DNA from: AP-15 sp963814805
GTDB taxonomy: Bacteria; Pseudomonadota; Alphaproteobacteria; ATCC43930; CGMCC-115725
Direction of reading: 5' to 3'
NCBI GenBank assembly: GCA_963814805.1
Contig: CAWFER010000011.1
Location: forward strand, 62,001 to 126,000
DNA: 64,000 nt
In this document: piece by piece, positions 40,171-49,177 of the stretch
Numbering within the stretch: the first letter of the stretch is position 1
Layout of the letters: every line of letters starts with the position of its first letter
Notes under the pieces: model-generated
The model's input: the letters and a program-made list of their open reading frames with translations, nothing else
Told to the model about the DNA's origin: nothing
Database searches by the model: none
Made by a program: the position numbers and the translations under genes

Positions 40171-41748
40171 ATGAAGCGCTTCGCCGCGGCCGCCCTGACG
40201 CTGCTCCTCGCCCTGCCTGGCGCATCGGCGCTGGCCGCCAAGCCGGGCACGACCCTGCGGCTGATCGCCCAGGCCGATCTGCGCGTGCTCGATCCGATCT
40301 GGACCACCGCGGTGATCACCCGCAATTACGGCTACATGGTCTACGACACGCTGTTTGCGCTCGACAGCCACTTCAAGCCGCATCCGCAGATGGTCGACCG
40401 CTGGACCGTCAGCGCCGACCAGCTGACCTACACCTTCACCTTGCGCGCCGGCCTCAAATTCTCCAACGGCCAGCCGGTCACCAGCGCCGATTGCATCGCC
40501 TCGCTGGAGCGCTGGAGCAAGCGCGACGCGCTCGGCCAGACCGTCGCCTCGTTGGTCGCCCAATACCGCAAGGTCGACGACACGAGCTTTTCGATCGTGC
40601 TGAAAAAGCCGTTTCCGCTGCTGCTCGCGGCGCTCGGCAAGGTCGACAGCAATGTGCCGTTCATCATGCCGCAGAGCGTCGCCGAAACCAGCGCCAACCA
40701 GCAGATCAAGAGCACGATCGGCTCTGGCCCGTTCATATTCGTCAACAGCGAATGGCAGCCCGGCCATCGGGTCGTCTTTGTCAAGAACCCGGAATACGTG
40801 CCGCGCAAGGAACCGCCGAGCTGGGCCTCTGGCGGCAAGGTCGTCAACGTCGACCGGGTCGAATGGCTCTATATTCCGGACGAGACCACCGCACTGGCGG
40901 CGTTCACCGCCGGCGAGGCCGATTGGTGGGAAAATCCGCCGCCCGATTTCTACAAGCTGCTCGATCGCGATCCGAGCGTGACCCTGATCCAGGGCAGCCC
41001 ATTTGGCGTCGCCGGATTGCTGCGGTTCAACCAGCTGCAGCCGCCGTTCGACAATCCGCTGATGCGCCTGGCGCTGCTCTATGCCGTCGATCAGGCGGAT
41101 TATATGTCGGCGGTCGCCGGCGACCGCAAATACTGGAACACCTGCTACAGCTTTTATTCGTGCGGCGGGCCGATGGCCAGCAACGCCGGGGCAAAACCGC
41201 TCGAGGGGCCGCGCGACCTAGCCAAGGCCAAAGAGCTGATCAAAGAAGCCGGCTACCATGGCGAAAAGGTGGTGCTGCTCGATCCGACCGACTTCGCCAG
41301 CCTGCACGCGCTGGCGCTGGTCACCGCCGACCTGTTGCACCGCCTCGGCATCAATGTCGAGGTGCAGTCGATGGATTGGGGGACCCTCCTCGCCCGCCGC
41401 GCCTCCAAGGCGCCGATCGGGCAAGGCGGCTGGAACATTTTTCTGACGACCTTTCCGGGCATCGCGATCCTCGATCCGTCGGTCAACGCCCCCTTGCGCG
41501 CCAACGGCGCCGCCGCCTGGGTCGGCTGGCCGACCGATCCGATCATCGAGAAGCTGCGCAATCAATGGCTGTTCGCGCCAAACGACGACGAGCGCAAATC
41601 GATCGCCGAGGATCTCCAGCGCGAGGCCTACAAAAGCGTGCCCTATATCCCGCTCGGCGAATATTCGGCGCGGTACGCCTTCCACAAGGATCTGGTCGGG
41701 GTCGATATCGGCCCGGCCCTGTTCATGTGGGGCGTCGCCAAAAAATGA
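40171..41748 (+). CDS. ABC transporter substrate-binding protein, family 5 (peptide/nickel type)
   Basis: A periplasmic SBP_bac_5 protein of 525 residues. The signal peptide MKRFAAAALTLLLALPGAS is cleaved near ALAAKPG. Family features are LRLIAQADLRVLDPIWTTA, YMVYDTLFALDSHFKPHPQM, LTYTFTLRAGLKFSNGQPVT and GSGPFIFVNSEWQPGHRVV. No permease or ATPase genes follow; instead an IS630 element begins 45 bp downstream, so the rest of the transport operon is missing, moved or elsewhere. Confidence 0.88.
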   Translation: MKRFAAAALTLLLALPGASALAAKPGTTLRLIAQADLRVLDPIWTTAVITRNYGYMVYDTLFALDSHFKPHPQMVDRWTVSADQLTYTFTLRAGLKFSNGQPVTSADCIASLERWSKRDALGQTVASLVAQYRKVDDTSFSIVLKKPFPLLLAALGKVDSNVPFIMPQSVAETSANQQIKSTIGSGPFIFVNSEWQPGHRVVFVKNPEYVPRKEPPSWASGGKVVNVDRVEWLYIPDETTALAAFTAGEADWWENPPPDFYKLLDRDPSVTLIQGSPFGVAGLLRFNQLQPPFDNPLMRLALLYAVDQADYMSAVAGDRKYWNTCYSFYSCGGPMASNAGAKPLEGPRDLAKAKELIKEAGYHGEKVVLLDPTDFASLHALALVTADLLHRLGINVEVQSMDWGTLLARRASKAPIGQGGWNIFLTTFPGIAILDPSVNAPLRANGAAAWVGWPTDPIIEKLRNQWLFAPNDDERKSIAEDLQREAYKSVPYIPLGEYSARYAFHKDLVGVDIGPALFMWGVAKK

Positions 41749-41792
41749 CGCGGGCGCGAACCGGCGCGATCGAACGACGCGAAACTTCCTCG

Positions 41793-42872
41793 CTAGTGGA
41801 TCGCTTCTAACGCTTGTGTCCCGCGGGTGACGGCGGCGAGGATGGCGTCAGCGGATTTGGTCCAGACGAACGGCTTGGGCTTGCCGTTGGCGTCGGCGAT
41901 GAAGCGGTTGATGGCGGTCTGCAGCTCGACGATCGAGGTGAAGACGCCGCGTTTGAGCCGTTGTCGGGTGAGTTTGGCAAACCAGCCTTCGACCGCGTTG
42001 GCCCAGGAGCACGAGGTCGGGGTGAAGTGGAAGGTGAAGCGCGGATGGCGGGCGAGCCAGCCGCGCACCTTGGGGTGCTTGTGGGTGGCATAATTGTCGA
42101 GCACCACATGGATCGCCTTGTCGACCGCGACCTCGCGCTCGACGGTGTTGAGAAAGCGGATGAATTCCTGATGCCGGTGGCGCTGCATGCAACGCCCGAT
42201 GACCTTGCCCTCAAGGATATCGAGGGCGGCGAACAGGGTGGTGGTGCCGTTGCGCTTGTAATCGTGGGTCATCGTGGCGCAGCGCCCCTTCTTCATCGGC
42301 AGCCCCGGCTGGGTGCGGTCAAGGGCTTGGATCTGGCTTTTCTCGTCGATGCTGAGGACCACGGCATGATCCGGCGGATCGATATAAAGACCGACAACCT
42401 CCTTGAGCTTGGCGGCGAATTTGGGATCGTTGGAGAGCTTGAACGAACGCACCCGATGCGGCTGCAGCCCGTGCCGCGTCCAGATGCGGCGCACCGAGGA
42501 CGGGCTGACCCCCGCCACCTTGGCCATCGCCGAAGCCGTCCAATGGGTCGCTTCATGCGGCGGGGCTTGGTTGGTCAGCGCCACCACCCGATCGACGGTC
42601 GCGGCCGGCAGCGGCGGGATGCGCGCGGGCCGGGTCTTGTCGCGGGCGAGCCCCTCGGCCCCCTCATGCATGAAGCGTTCCTGCCAGCGCCAGACCACGG
42701 TCTTGCCTTTGCCAACCGCGCGCATGATGGCGGTGGTCCCCGCTCCATCGGCCGTCAGCATGACGATCCGCGCGCGCCAGACGTGCTTCTGCGGGCTGTT
42801 GCGATCCCGGATGATCGACTGCAAGCGCTTCCGATCGGCCGGCGTAATCTCGATGGTGATCCCCTTGCGCAT
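41793..42872 (-). CDS. IS630-family transposase
   Basis: DDE transposase of 359 residues from ATG 42872 (GTG 42887 is an alternative). The N-terminal helix-turn-helix is followed by a basic region, and the catalytic residues lie in VVLSIDEKSQIQ, HVVLDNYATHKHP and NAVEGWFAKLTRQRLK, giving the D, D, E triad. The frame is complete. The stop TAG at 41793-41795 uses the TA target at the element end, so the last codon is completed by the host junction. Confidence 0.9.
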   Translation of the reverse strand: MRKGITIEITPADRKRLQSIIRDRNSPQKHVWRARIVMLTADGAGTTAIMRAVGKGKTVVWRWQERFMHEGAEGLARDKTRPARIPPLPAATVDRVVALTNQAPPHEATHWTASAMAKVAGVSPSSVRRIWTRHGLQPHRVRSFKLSNDPKFAAKLKEVVGLYIDPPDHAVVLSIDEKSQIQALDRTQPGLPMKKGRCATMTHDYKRNGTTTLFAALDILEGKVIGRCMQRHRHQEFIRFLNTVEREVAVDKAIHVVLDNYATHKHPKVRGWLARHPRFTFHFTPTSCSWANAVEGWFAKLTRQRLKRGVFTSIVELQTAINRFIADANGKPKPFVWTKSADAILAAVTRGTQALEAIH

Positions 42873-42941
42873 GCCGCACTGTGGCACAGCCGGCCCCGCG
42901 GAAACACCAAAATCAGGATTCTTCTGTCAGGTTCTATCCAC
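41796..42941. mobile_element. IS630-family insertion sequence, apparently intact
   Basis: The ends are CTAGTGGATCG on the left and its partial inverse CGATCC-like GTTCTATCCACTAG on the right; the inner inverted repeat is GTGGAT. TA dinucleotides at 41794-41795 and 42942-42943 fit the TA target duplication of IS630/Tc1 elements. It carries one intact transposase gene. Confidence 0.75.
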
Positions 42942-43031
42942 TAGAGGATAAAGCGCGAGGCTCGATCACGGTGGGTGTCTGCTCCTGGCTGTCGCGTCCG
43001 GCCAGTCCCGATCAGCCGTCCGGATCGTCGT

Positions 43032-43967
43032 TCACGCATCCGCATCCAATCCCAGCATCAAGCGGATGTTTTGCACCGCGGCGCCCGATGCGCCCTTGCC
43101 GAGATTGTCGAGCCGGGCAACCAGGACCACCTGCCGCCGCGCCTCGTTGGCATGGACCGAGAGCTCGAGCCGGTCGGTGTCGTTGAGCGCCTGCGGTTCG
43201 AGCTTGCCGTCTGGAGCAGGGGCGACGACCGAGACCAGCGCGCAATCGCGATAGCGCGCCGCTAACACCTCGCGCAGATCGGCGCCGCGCGGCTTCCCCG
43301 GCAAGGTGTCGAGGTGCAGCGGCACCGACACCAGCATGCCCTGGCGGAAATGGCCGACCGAGGGCACGAAAATCGGCCGTCGCGTCAGCCCCGAATAGCG
43401 TTCGGTCTCGGCCACGTGCTTGTGCTCGAGGCCGAGCGCGTAAAGCTCGAACGCCGGTCCGCCCGCGGCGTCATGCGCTGCGATCATCGACTTACCGCCC
43501 CCCGAATAGCCGCTGACCGCGTTGATCGCGATCGGGTAGTCGGGGGGCACCATTCCGGCATGGACCAGCGGCCGCAACAGCGCGATCGCGCCAGTCGGAT
43601 AGCAGCCCGGATTGGCGACCCGGCCGGCGGCGGCGATGCGCCCAGCCTGGCCGTCTTCCATCTCGGCAAAGCCGTAGGTCCAGTCCGGGTGCACGCGATG
43701 CGCCGTGCTGGCGTCGAGCAGCTTCGGCGCGTCCGGGCCGAGCCCGTCGGCCAGCGCCACCGCCTCCCGCGCCGCCTCGTCAGGCAGGCACAGCACCACC
43801 AGATCGACCGCCGCCATCATGTCGCGGCGCGCCGCCGGGTCCTTACGCTGCGCCGACGACAGGCTTTTGACCGTGACCTCGGGCAGGCGTTCGAGGCGGG
43901 TGCGGATGCCAAGCCCTGTCGTGCCAGCTTCGCCGTCGATGAACACGCTGGGGCGGTTGGCTGCCAT
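43032..43967 (-). CDS. argC: N-acetyl-gamma-glutamyl-phosphate reductase, short type
   Basis: NADPH-dependent reductase of arginine synthesis, 311 residues from ATG 43967. The N-terminal FIDGEAGTTGLGIRTRL binds NADP, the catalytic Cys is residue 122 in VANPGCYPTGAIALL, and VSGYSGGGKSM plus EHKHVAETERYSGL complete the family pattern. The 310-residue length and FIDGEAGTTG start are typical of the type 2 ArgC group. A longer frame to 44321 is an artefact that would overlap the divergent CoA-transferase gene. No other arg genes are nearby. Confidence 0.92.
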   Translation of the reverse strand: MAANRPSVFIDGEAGTTGLGIRTRLERLPEVTVKSLSSAQRKDPAARRDMMAAVDLVVLCLPDEAAREAVALADGLGPDAPKLLDASTAHRVHPDWTYGFAEMEDGQAGRIAAAGRVANPGCYPTGAIALLRPLVHAGMVPPDYPIAINAVSGYSGGGKSMIAAHDAAGGPAFELYALGLEHKHVAETERYSGLTRRPIFVPSVGHFRQGMLVSVPLHLDTLPGKPRGADLREVLAARYRDCALVSVVAPAPDGKLEPQALNDTDRLELSVHANEARRQVVLVARLDNLGKGASGAAVQNIRLMLGLDADA

Positions 43968-44163
43968 GTCTTCATTCCCCGCACACAGATAACGCGAACC
44001 CCACGGGAACTTTGCGTTCGTCGCCCATGCCCTAGCGCAATTGGGGGAGCGGCGCAAAAGAGTTTTGCCGGTACAGCAGCATGGACGCGCCACGATGCCG
44101 ATTTCCGAAACCGGACCGCGTGCGCTATCGTGATTAATTCGGGTCATGCAGGAGTGCAAAGCA

Positions 44164-45389
44164 ATGGACGGAACGGGCGTGCCGCTCAAATGCCTCGCCG
44201 GGATCAAGGTGCTCGACCTGACCCAGTTCGAGGCCGGCCCCACTTCGACCGAGGCGCTGGCCTGGCTCGGCGCCGAGGTCGTCAAGGTCGAGAACCCGAA
44301 GGGGGGCGAACCCGGCCGCACCGCCTTTGTCGGCCCCGAGGGCAGCCCCGACTTCGTATTATTTCTTCGAATTCAACGCCAACAAGAAATCGGTCACGGT
44401 CAATCTGAAATCCGAGCGCGGGTTGGCTCTGGTCAAGGACATGGCGCGGCATGCCGATGTGATGGTCGAGAACATGGCGCCCGGCACGATCGAGCGCATC
44501 GGCCTCGGCTATGACGTGATCCGAGCGATCAACCCCGGCATCATCTATTGCCAGATCAAGGGATTCGGCGAGGGCAGCCCGTACGAGAAGAACCTCGCCT
44601 TCGACATGATCGCGCAAGCCTGCGGCGGCACGATGAGCATCACCGGCGAGCCCGACGGCCCGCCCTGCAAACCCGGCCCGTCACTGGGCGACACCGGCAC
44701 CGGCATGCTGATGGCGATCAGCATTCTGGGCGCCCTCTACGAGCGCAAATCGACCGGCCAGGGACGCCGGCTGCAGATCGCGATGCAGGACGCGATGCTG
44801 CATTACATCCGGATCGCCTTTCAAACTCAGGCGGTGACCGGCAAGGCCGCCGGCCGCGCCGGCTCGCGCAGCGTCACCGGGTCGCCGCCGCCGGCCGGCA
44901 TTTTTCCGTGCGCACCGGGCGGGCCCAACGACTGGGTTTATGTGTTCGCCCGCCAGAAGGACCACTGGCACAATCTCCTAAAGGCGATCGGCCATCAGGA
45001 GCTGATCGGCGACCCGCGCTACGAGACGATCGAGGCGCGCCATGAGCGCCGCGACGAGGTCGATGCAATGGTCGCCGATTTTACTCGCCGCCACGACAAG
45101 CACGAGGCGATGCGGCTCATCGGATCGGCCGGGGTGCCGGCCGGCGCCGTGCTCGACACGATGGAACTGATGAACGAACCGTCGTTCGAGCGGCGCGGCA
45201 TCTTGCAGACCATGCAGCACCCGTCGGGAGCCGTTCAAGATGCCGAGCTGGCCGGTGCGCTTCGACGGGGCGCCGCCCAAGCTCGAACCGGCGCCGCTCT
45301 TAGGCCAGCACTCGGCCGAGGTGCTCGGCGAATGGCTCGGCATGAACGCCGGCGATGTCGCGGCGCTGAAGAAGGAAGGGACGGTCTAA
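44164..45389 (+). CDS. CaiB/BaiF family (type III) CoA-transferase, frame-broken
   Basis: Formyl-CoA:oxalate/carnitine-type CoA-transferase, about 407 residues after frame correction. The start 44164 follows AGGAG by 9 nt. It opens with CLAGIKVLDLTQFEAGPTST and AWLGAEVVKVENPKGGEP. A break near 44357 shifts to YYFFEFNANKKSVTVNLKS, and NMAPGTIERIGLGYDVIR and QDAMLHYIRIAF (with the likely catalytic Asp) follow. A second break near 45232 shifts to FKMPSWPVRFDGAPPKLEPA and the end EWLGMNAGDVAALKKEGTV at 45389. Both need only one base. It probably moves CoA between small carboxylates. It is divergent from argC. Confidence 0.85.
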
Positions 45390-45392
45390 AGC

Positions 45393-45409
45393 GGCGGACT
45401 TAGTCCGCC
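45393..45409 (+). terminator. Hairpin after the CoA-transferase gene
   Basis: GGCGGAC-TTA-GTCCGCC is a perfect 7-bp stem with a 3-nt loop, 3 bp after the stop. There is no T run, so termination would need Rho or act in mRNA stability. Confidence 0.35.
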
Positions 45410-45467
45410 CCCGGTTACCCTTGCCACGACGCGCACGCATATGAGCACATTGTGAAGGGCTCTGGCG

Positions 45468-45629
45468 ATGGCACAGATGATTTGCCCCCAATGCGGAACG
45501 CAAGGAAATCCCAAGACCTTTACACCGGGCAGTTTCCTGATGGAAGTTGTCCTATGGCTATTCTTTATACTGCCGGGGCTTCTTTACAGTGTATGGCGGA
45601 TTACCGCCCGCAGACGCAACGTCTGGTAG
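45468..45629 (+). CDS. Short zinc-ribbon membrane protein
   Basis: A 53-residue protein starting at ATG 45468: a zinc knuckle (MICPQCGTQGNPKTFTPG), one transmembrane helix (FLMEVVLWLFFILPGLLYSV) and a basic end (WRITARRRNVW). Proteins of this kind in other genomes usually continue with a second Cys pair after the helix. Here the frame stops first, so it is either a short variant or truncated. It is not coupled to its neighbours. Function is unknown. Confidence 0.6.
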   Translation: MAQMICPQCGTQGNPKTFTPGSFLMEVVLWLFFILPGLLYSVWRITARRRNVW

Positions 45630-45696
45630 TGGGTCAGTTTGATTGTAACGCGTTTCGCGCCGGGTTTCCGATCGCCGCTCGCCGTGCCATATTACC

Positions 45697-45939
45697 ATGA
45701 TGGCGACCAAACGTCTCAAACGCCCGCGCGACCCGATCCAGCTCGGCAAGCTGATCGTCGATATCGCTACGGGTCAAGTGGAGGATCGGGAAGACGATGA
45801 GAAAGACCCCGCGGCATCCGACCTAGGGCGCCTCGGCGGTTTGAAGGGCGGTCGCGCACGAGCAGATAGTTTGTCTCCGGAGCGACGGCGGGAAATAGCG
45901 GCTCGCGCTGCGTCAGCACGCTGGAAACCCAAATCGTAA
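45697..45939 (+). CDS. Small conserved basic protein
   Basis: An 80-residue protein. It begins MATKRLKRPRDPIQLGKLIV and ends RREIAARAASARWKPKS, with a Gly/Lys/Arg-rich centre (GRLGGLKGGRARADSLSPE). I recognise this as a recurrent small protein of rhizobial and related genomes, often beside accessory genes. Its function is not known; the KGG-type repeat recalls stress-induced small proteins. ATG 45697 and 45700 are equally possible. Confidence 0.65.
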   Translation: MMATKRLKRPRDPIQLGKLIVDIATGQVEDREDDEKDPAASDLGRLGGLKGGRARADSLSPERRREIAARAASARWKPKS

Positions 45940-45961
45940 GAGGGCGTTCTATCGGCGGTTG

Positions 45962-47090
45962 ATGCCGCGCCCGAATGGATATAAATTCTGGCGTCGCTTT
46001 TCCAGAGAGGCGCGCGCCGTGCCCGCACGAGAGGCTGCACCTCAATTCAAAATTTGGGCCGCCAAGAACGGCATGCTTGGCGGCGATCGGATTATCGAGG
46101 ATCGCGAAACTGAGTTGGACCGCTCGCTCGTTGGCGAGCGACGGGCGGCGGCCGCGGATATTCTACAACGGCGGCACATAACATTTATTGGATCAAACGA
46201 AGAAACAAACGAAGTTATCGTTTATACTAATACCCGCGTACTACAAAAGGAATTGGATTCACTACCTAAGACAATTGACGACACCACCGTTACCTATCTT
46301 AAGGCGGCGGCGGCGTCTGTTACAGGGCGGCCTACGCCATCGCCGGGACTGCTTCCTCATCATCAACACAGACATAGATATACGTGCGGGACATCGATTT
46401 ATATTGGAAATATGATCGGTGCTGGCACACTTGGTGCCCTTGTGCGCGGGACCGATCGAGTTCTCTATGGACTAAGTAATAATCATGTCACAGGCGGTTG
46501 TAATTACGCCGAGCCCGCACTGCCTATTATGGCCCCAGGATCGCTTGACGTAAAGGCTGGCGGATTAGACCCCTTTACTATTTAGGGCACCATTTCCAAT
46601 GTATGCCGTTTGTGGACGGGGCCGAGCTGAATGTGGCGCCCAATCCAATCTCGACGCGGCAATCTTCAGAATTAAAGATGAAGACCTCGTGAGTTCTATG
46701 CAGAGGTCAATTTATGACACACCAACTTTAATCATGGATCATGCGGATGGCATGGAAGTCCAGAAGGTCGGGCGCACAACAGGGATTACACAAGGTCGGA
46801 TTAGAGCTACGTCGGCAGGCGCGGAAGATGTAGAATATTTTATCGAGGAAACTGGGGTAAAGAAAGTAGTATTCTTCGAGCCCATGTTTGTAATAACTGG
46901 CTCTCCGAACGCATTCGCCGAAATGGGAGACTCAGGTTCTCTTATAACGCACTTAGCGTCGGATGGGAACCGATACGCGATAGGGATCGTTATAGCTGTA
47001 AGCAAAGACGGAGCATTGACCTACGCGACCCCTATACGTAAGGTGTTGGATTATTTCGACATTGTTTTGGTCGGAGGACACCACATCTAA
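45962..47090 (+). pseudogene. Trypsin-like (Nal1-like) serine peptidase, frame-broken
   Basis: When joined, the sequence has a complete chymotrypsin-fold triad: His in YGLSNNHVTGG, Asp in SNLDAAIFRIKDED, Ser in FAEMGDSGSLI. The barrel entry CGTSIYIGNMIGAGTLGALVRG and VGRTTGITQGRI are also typical. The frame stops at 46585 after GGLDPFTI; another frame carries MPFVDGAELNVAPNP, and a third resumes from SNLDAA to 47090, so at least two indels lie between 46580 and 46660. The DNA has markedly lower GC than the core genome. The start is uncertain: ATG 45962 has no good ribosome site. It overlaps in layout with the small gene 8 bp downstream, a probable partner. Confidence 0.65.
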
Positions 47091-47098
47091 AGGTAGCC

Positions 47099-47317
47099 AT
47101 GACACCACGGGCGGCAGCAGAATCACTGAGGGCAAACATTGCCGCTCCAAAGGCGGCAGTGACCGTGTGGGCGTGGCATGACGATGATGGTTCGGTTCGC
47201 CTCATAGTGCGGGTGAACCCGCGCTATGAGATCGATATAACCCATATTCCTAGGTCCTTTGCCGGCTACCCGGTAAGTGTGGAAAGGCGAAATTCGGCGA
47301 TAGCGCTGCGCCGATAA
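47099..47317 (+). CDS. Small hypothetical protein downstream of the peptidase
   Basis: A 72-residue protein starting 8 bp after the peptidase stop, behind AAAGG. It contains VTVWAWHDDDGSVRLIVRVNP and DITHIPRSFAGYPVSVERR, a compact beta-rich pattern. No family is recognised. The spacing suggests co-transcription with the peptidase, perhaps as a regulator or inhibitor; that is only inference. Confidence 0.5.
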   Translation: MTPRAAAESLRANIAAPKAAVTVWAWHDDDGSVRLIVRVNPRYEIDITHIPRSFAGYPVSVERRNSAIALRR

Positions 47318-47319
47318 AA

Positions 47320-48250
47320 TGACCTTTATGCTTGACGCTCAAGCGCAAAGGTCATATAAGGAGGGCATGAACAAGCTCCCCACCGAACGCCGCGCCCAGA
47401 TCCTCGGGATGATGGTCGAGGGCAACAGCATTCGCGCTATCGTGCGCATGACCGGGGCGAGCAAGAACACGATCGTCAAGCTGCTGGAAGACGCTGGCGA
47501 GGCGTTCTCGGTATACCAGGATAAGGCTTACCGCGACCTTTCGTGCAAGCGACTCCAACTCGACGAAATTTGGGCCTTCTGTTACGCGAAACAGCGCAAC
47601 GTGCCGTTCGCGAAGAGTGCGCCGGAAGAGGCTGGCGACCTGTGGACATGGGTTGCGCTCGACGCGGATACCAAGCTGGTCCCCTCCTGGCGCGTTGGTG
47701 ATCGCAGCGGAGCGACCGCGATCGAGTTCGTGTGCGATCTCTCTCGGCGGCTGGCAAATCGGGTTCAGATTACCAGCGACGGCCATCGCGCATATTTGGA
47801 GGCGATTGAAGCCGGGTTCGGTGCCGATGTTGATTATGCTCAGCTCGTGAAGCTCTATGGCGAGGTTCCGCATCCTGCGGGCCGCTACAGCCCGGCGCAG
47901 ATCCAAGGGACGAAAACCTTTTGCTGCACCGGCGACCCTAATCGGGCGCACGTCAGCACGTCCTACGTCGAGCGCCAGAACCTCACCATGCGCATGTCAA
48001 TGCGGCGCTTCACCCGGTTGAGCAACGGCTTCTCAAAGAAGGCCGAGAATCATGCTCATTCGGTCGCGATCCACTTCATGCACTACAATTTCGTGCGCAT
48101 TCATCAAAGCCTCCGGGTGACGCCCGCGATGGCAGCGGGCGTGACAAAGACGCTATGGTCGCTCACTGACATGGTGCGCGTGATCGAGGAACGCGAGGAT
48201 ATGCGTTCCGGGGGCGGCATTGGTCGGATGAGTCATTTGCGCTCTCAAAA
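47320..48250. mobile_element. IS1-family insertion sequence (boundaries approximate)
   Basis: It holds one IS1-type transposase gene. The left region contains GCTCAAGCGCAAAGGTCAT (about 47338-47356) and the complement of the right region contains TTGAGAGCGCAAATGACTCAT (about 48229-48249), an imperfect terminal inverted repeat. The left side also forms a longer palindrome from 47320. The right end falls a few bases before the stop of the methyltransferase remnant on the other strand. No target duplication is obvious. Confidence 0.5.
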
Positions 48251-48311
48251 TAGCGCTAGCCGCTCCGCTTGCGCCGTCGCGGGTGCTGAGTTGGCAAAGG
48301 TTCGGGAATGA
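47367..48311 (+). CDS. IS1-family transposase
   Basis: A 314-residue transposase starting at ATG 47367 with AAGGAGGG just upstream. The N-terminal helix-turn-helix is RRAQILGMMVEGNSIRAIVRMTGASKNTI. Catalytic residues are in KRLQLDEIWAFCY, ITSDGHRAYLEAIE and VSTSYVERQNLTMRMSMRR, matching the DDE core of IS1-family enzymes. The last 25 or so residues (after GGGIGRMSHL) run beyond the likely IS end into methyltransferase DNA, so the natural C-terminus was probably shorter. Confidence 0.82.
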   Translation: MNKLPTERRAQILGMMVEGNSIRAIVRMTGASKNTIVKLLEDAGEAFSVYQDKAYRDLSCKRLQLDEIWAFCYAKQRNVPFAKSAPEEAGDLWTWVALDADTKLVPSWRVGDRSGATAIEFVCDLSRRLANRVQITSDGHRAYLEAIEAGFGADVDYAQLVKLYGEVPHPAGRYSPAQIQGTKTFCCTGDPNRAHVSTSYVERQNLTMRMSMRRFTRLSNGFSKKAENHAHSVAIHFMHYNFVRIHQSLRVTPAMAAGVTKTLWSLTDMVRVIEEREDMRSGGGIGRMSHLRSQNSASRSACAVAGAELAKVRE

Positions 48312-48735
48312 TATCCTCTGGCGTCGGCTGTTCGCCACCGGCGAGCGGCAGCAACAGTGTTCCTTGCGGACTTGGCCGCGGGACCCTTCTCGGGCGCGTC
48401 TCTTGTACCGCTGCGCGCGCTAGATTCATTTCCAAGAGCCGCCCTAGAGCATCTTCGTCCGAAATGTCGGCTGGCCAGCCATAAGCGATGGCAACCGCCG
48501 CGTCGAGATTACGGTGGGCATTGTCGAGCCAAGCGGGTCGCGCATTGTAGAGGTTAGTTAGCGTGCGCGCCTTAAGAACCGCGGCGGCGGCATCGTCTGC
48601 CGGAAGCATTCGATCAGGAAAGCCAGGCGCAGCCTCTGGTACAACGCGTACCAAATTCGCAGGGTTCAGCCAATTGCGGCGCAGATCGTCAAGGCGGCGC
48701 GCCGCTACCGCAATGGCTGTGGCGCGAGGATCAGA
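48256..48735 (-). pseudogene. MmeI-like DNA methyltransferase, C-terminal fragment (beyond IS66)
   Basis: This piece reads (from the IS66 junction) SDPRATAIAVAARRLDDLRRNWLNPANLVRVVPE, then YNARPAWLDNAHRNLDAAVAIAYGWPADISDEDAL, and stops at 48256 after RRRKRSG. The LNP..LV and YGWP..ISDED segments are the usual C-terminus of class I SAM-dependent DNA methyltransferases of the MmeI-like group. Removing IS66 and one 8-bp target copy joins it in frame with the fragment at 51.5 kb (AAFYASDPRATAIAV). Confidence 0.85.
48728..48735 (+). repeat. IS66 target-site duplication, left copy
   Basis: GGATCAGA, repeated at 51536-51543. The duplication lies in the methyltransferase codons for SDP. Confidence 0.9.
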
Positions 48736-48835
48736 GTATCCCTCCGGTGATGGCCGCCTTGCGTAACTGAGGTGGGATGGGCTGGTAAGCACTGGTGCAA
48801 ATGATGGTGTTTGCACCGGTGTTAGAGACGGTGCG

Positions 48836-49177
48836 ATGGCGCGGGTCGAGGTTATAACGGGGCCGGAACGGCGGCGGCGTTGGAGCGCCGAGCAGAAGCG
48901 GGCGATTGTTGCCGAGAGCCTGGCGCCTGGGGCGGTGGTCACAGAGATCGCTCGCCGCGCGGAGATTGGGACCGGCCAGATTTATCGCTGGCGCCGGGAG
49001 CTTGGGGTCGGCCGGGGGTTTGCTCAGGTTCTGATCGCGCCGGGCGGGGATGACGCCGGGTGGCCTGCGGCACCGGTGATCGAGATCGAATTTGTGGGGA
49101 AGGCGCGCATGCGGATCCCGGCTTCGATCCCGGCCGGGCTGGCGGCGGCCGTGGTCAAAGCGCTGTCGGGGCGATGA
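48836..49177 (+). CDS. tnpA: IS66 accessory protein TnpA
   Basis: A 113-residue helix-turn-helix protein: RRRRWSAEQKRAIVAESLAPGAVVTEIARRAEIGTGQIYRWRRELG is the IS66 TnpA DNA-binding region. The stop overlaps the tnpB start by 4 nt. It is needed with TnpB and TnpC for transposition. Confidence 0.88.
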   Translation: MARVEVITGPERRRRWSAEQKRAIVAESLAPGAVVTEIARRAEIGTGQIYRWRRELGVGRGFAQVLIAPGGDDAGWPAAPVIEIEFVGKARMRIPASIPAGLAAAVVKALSGR

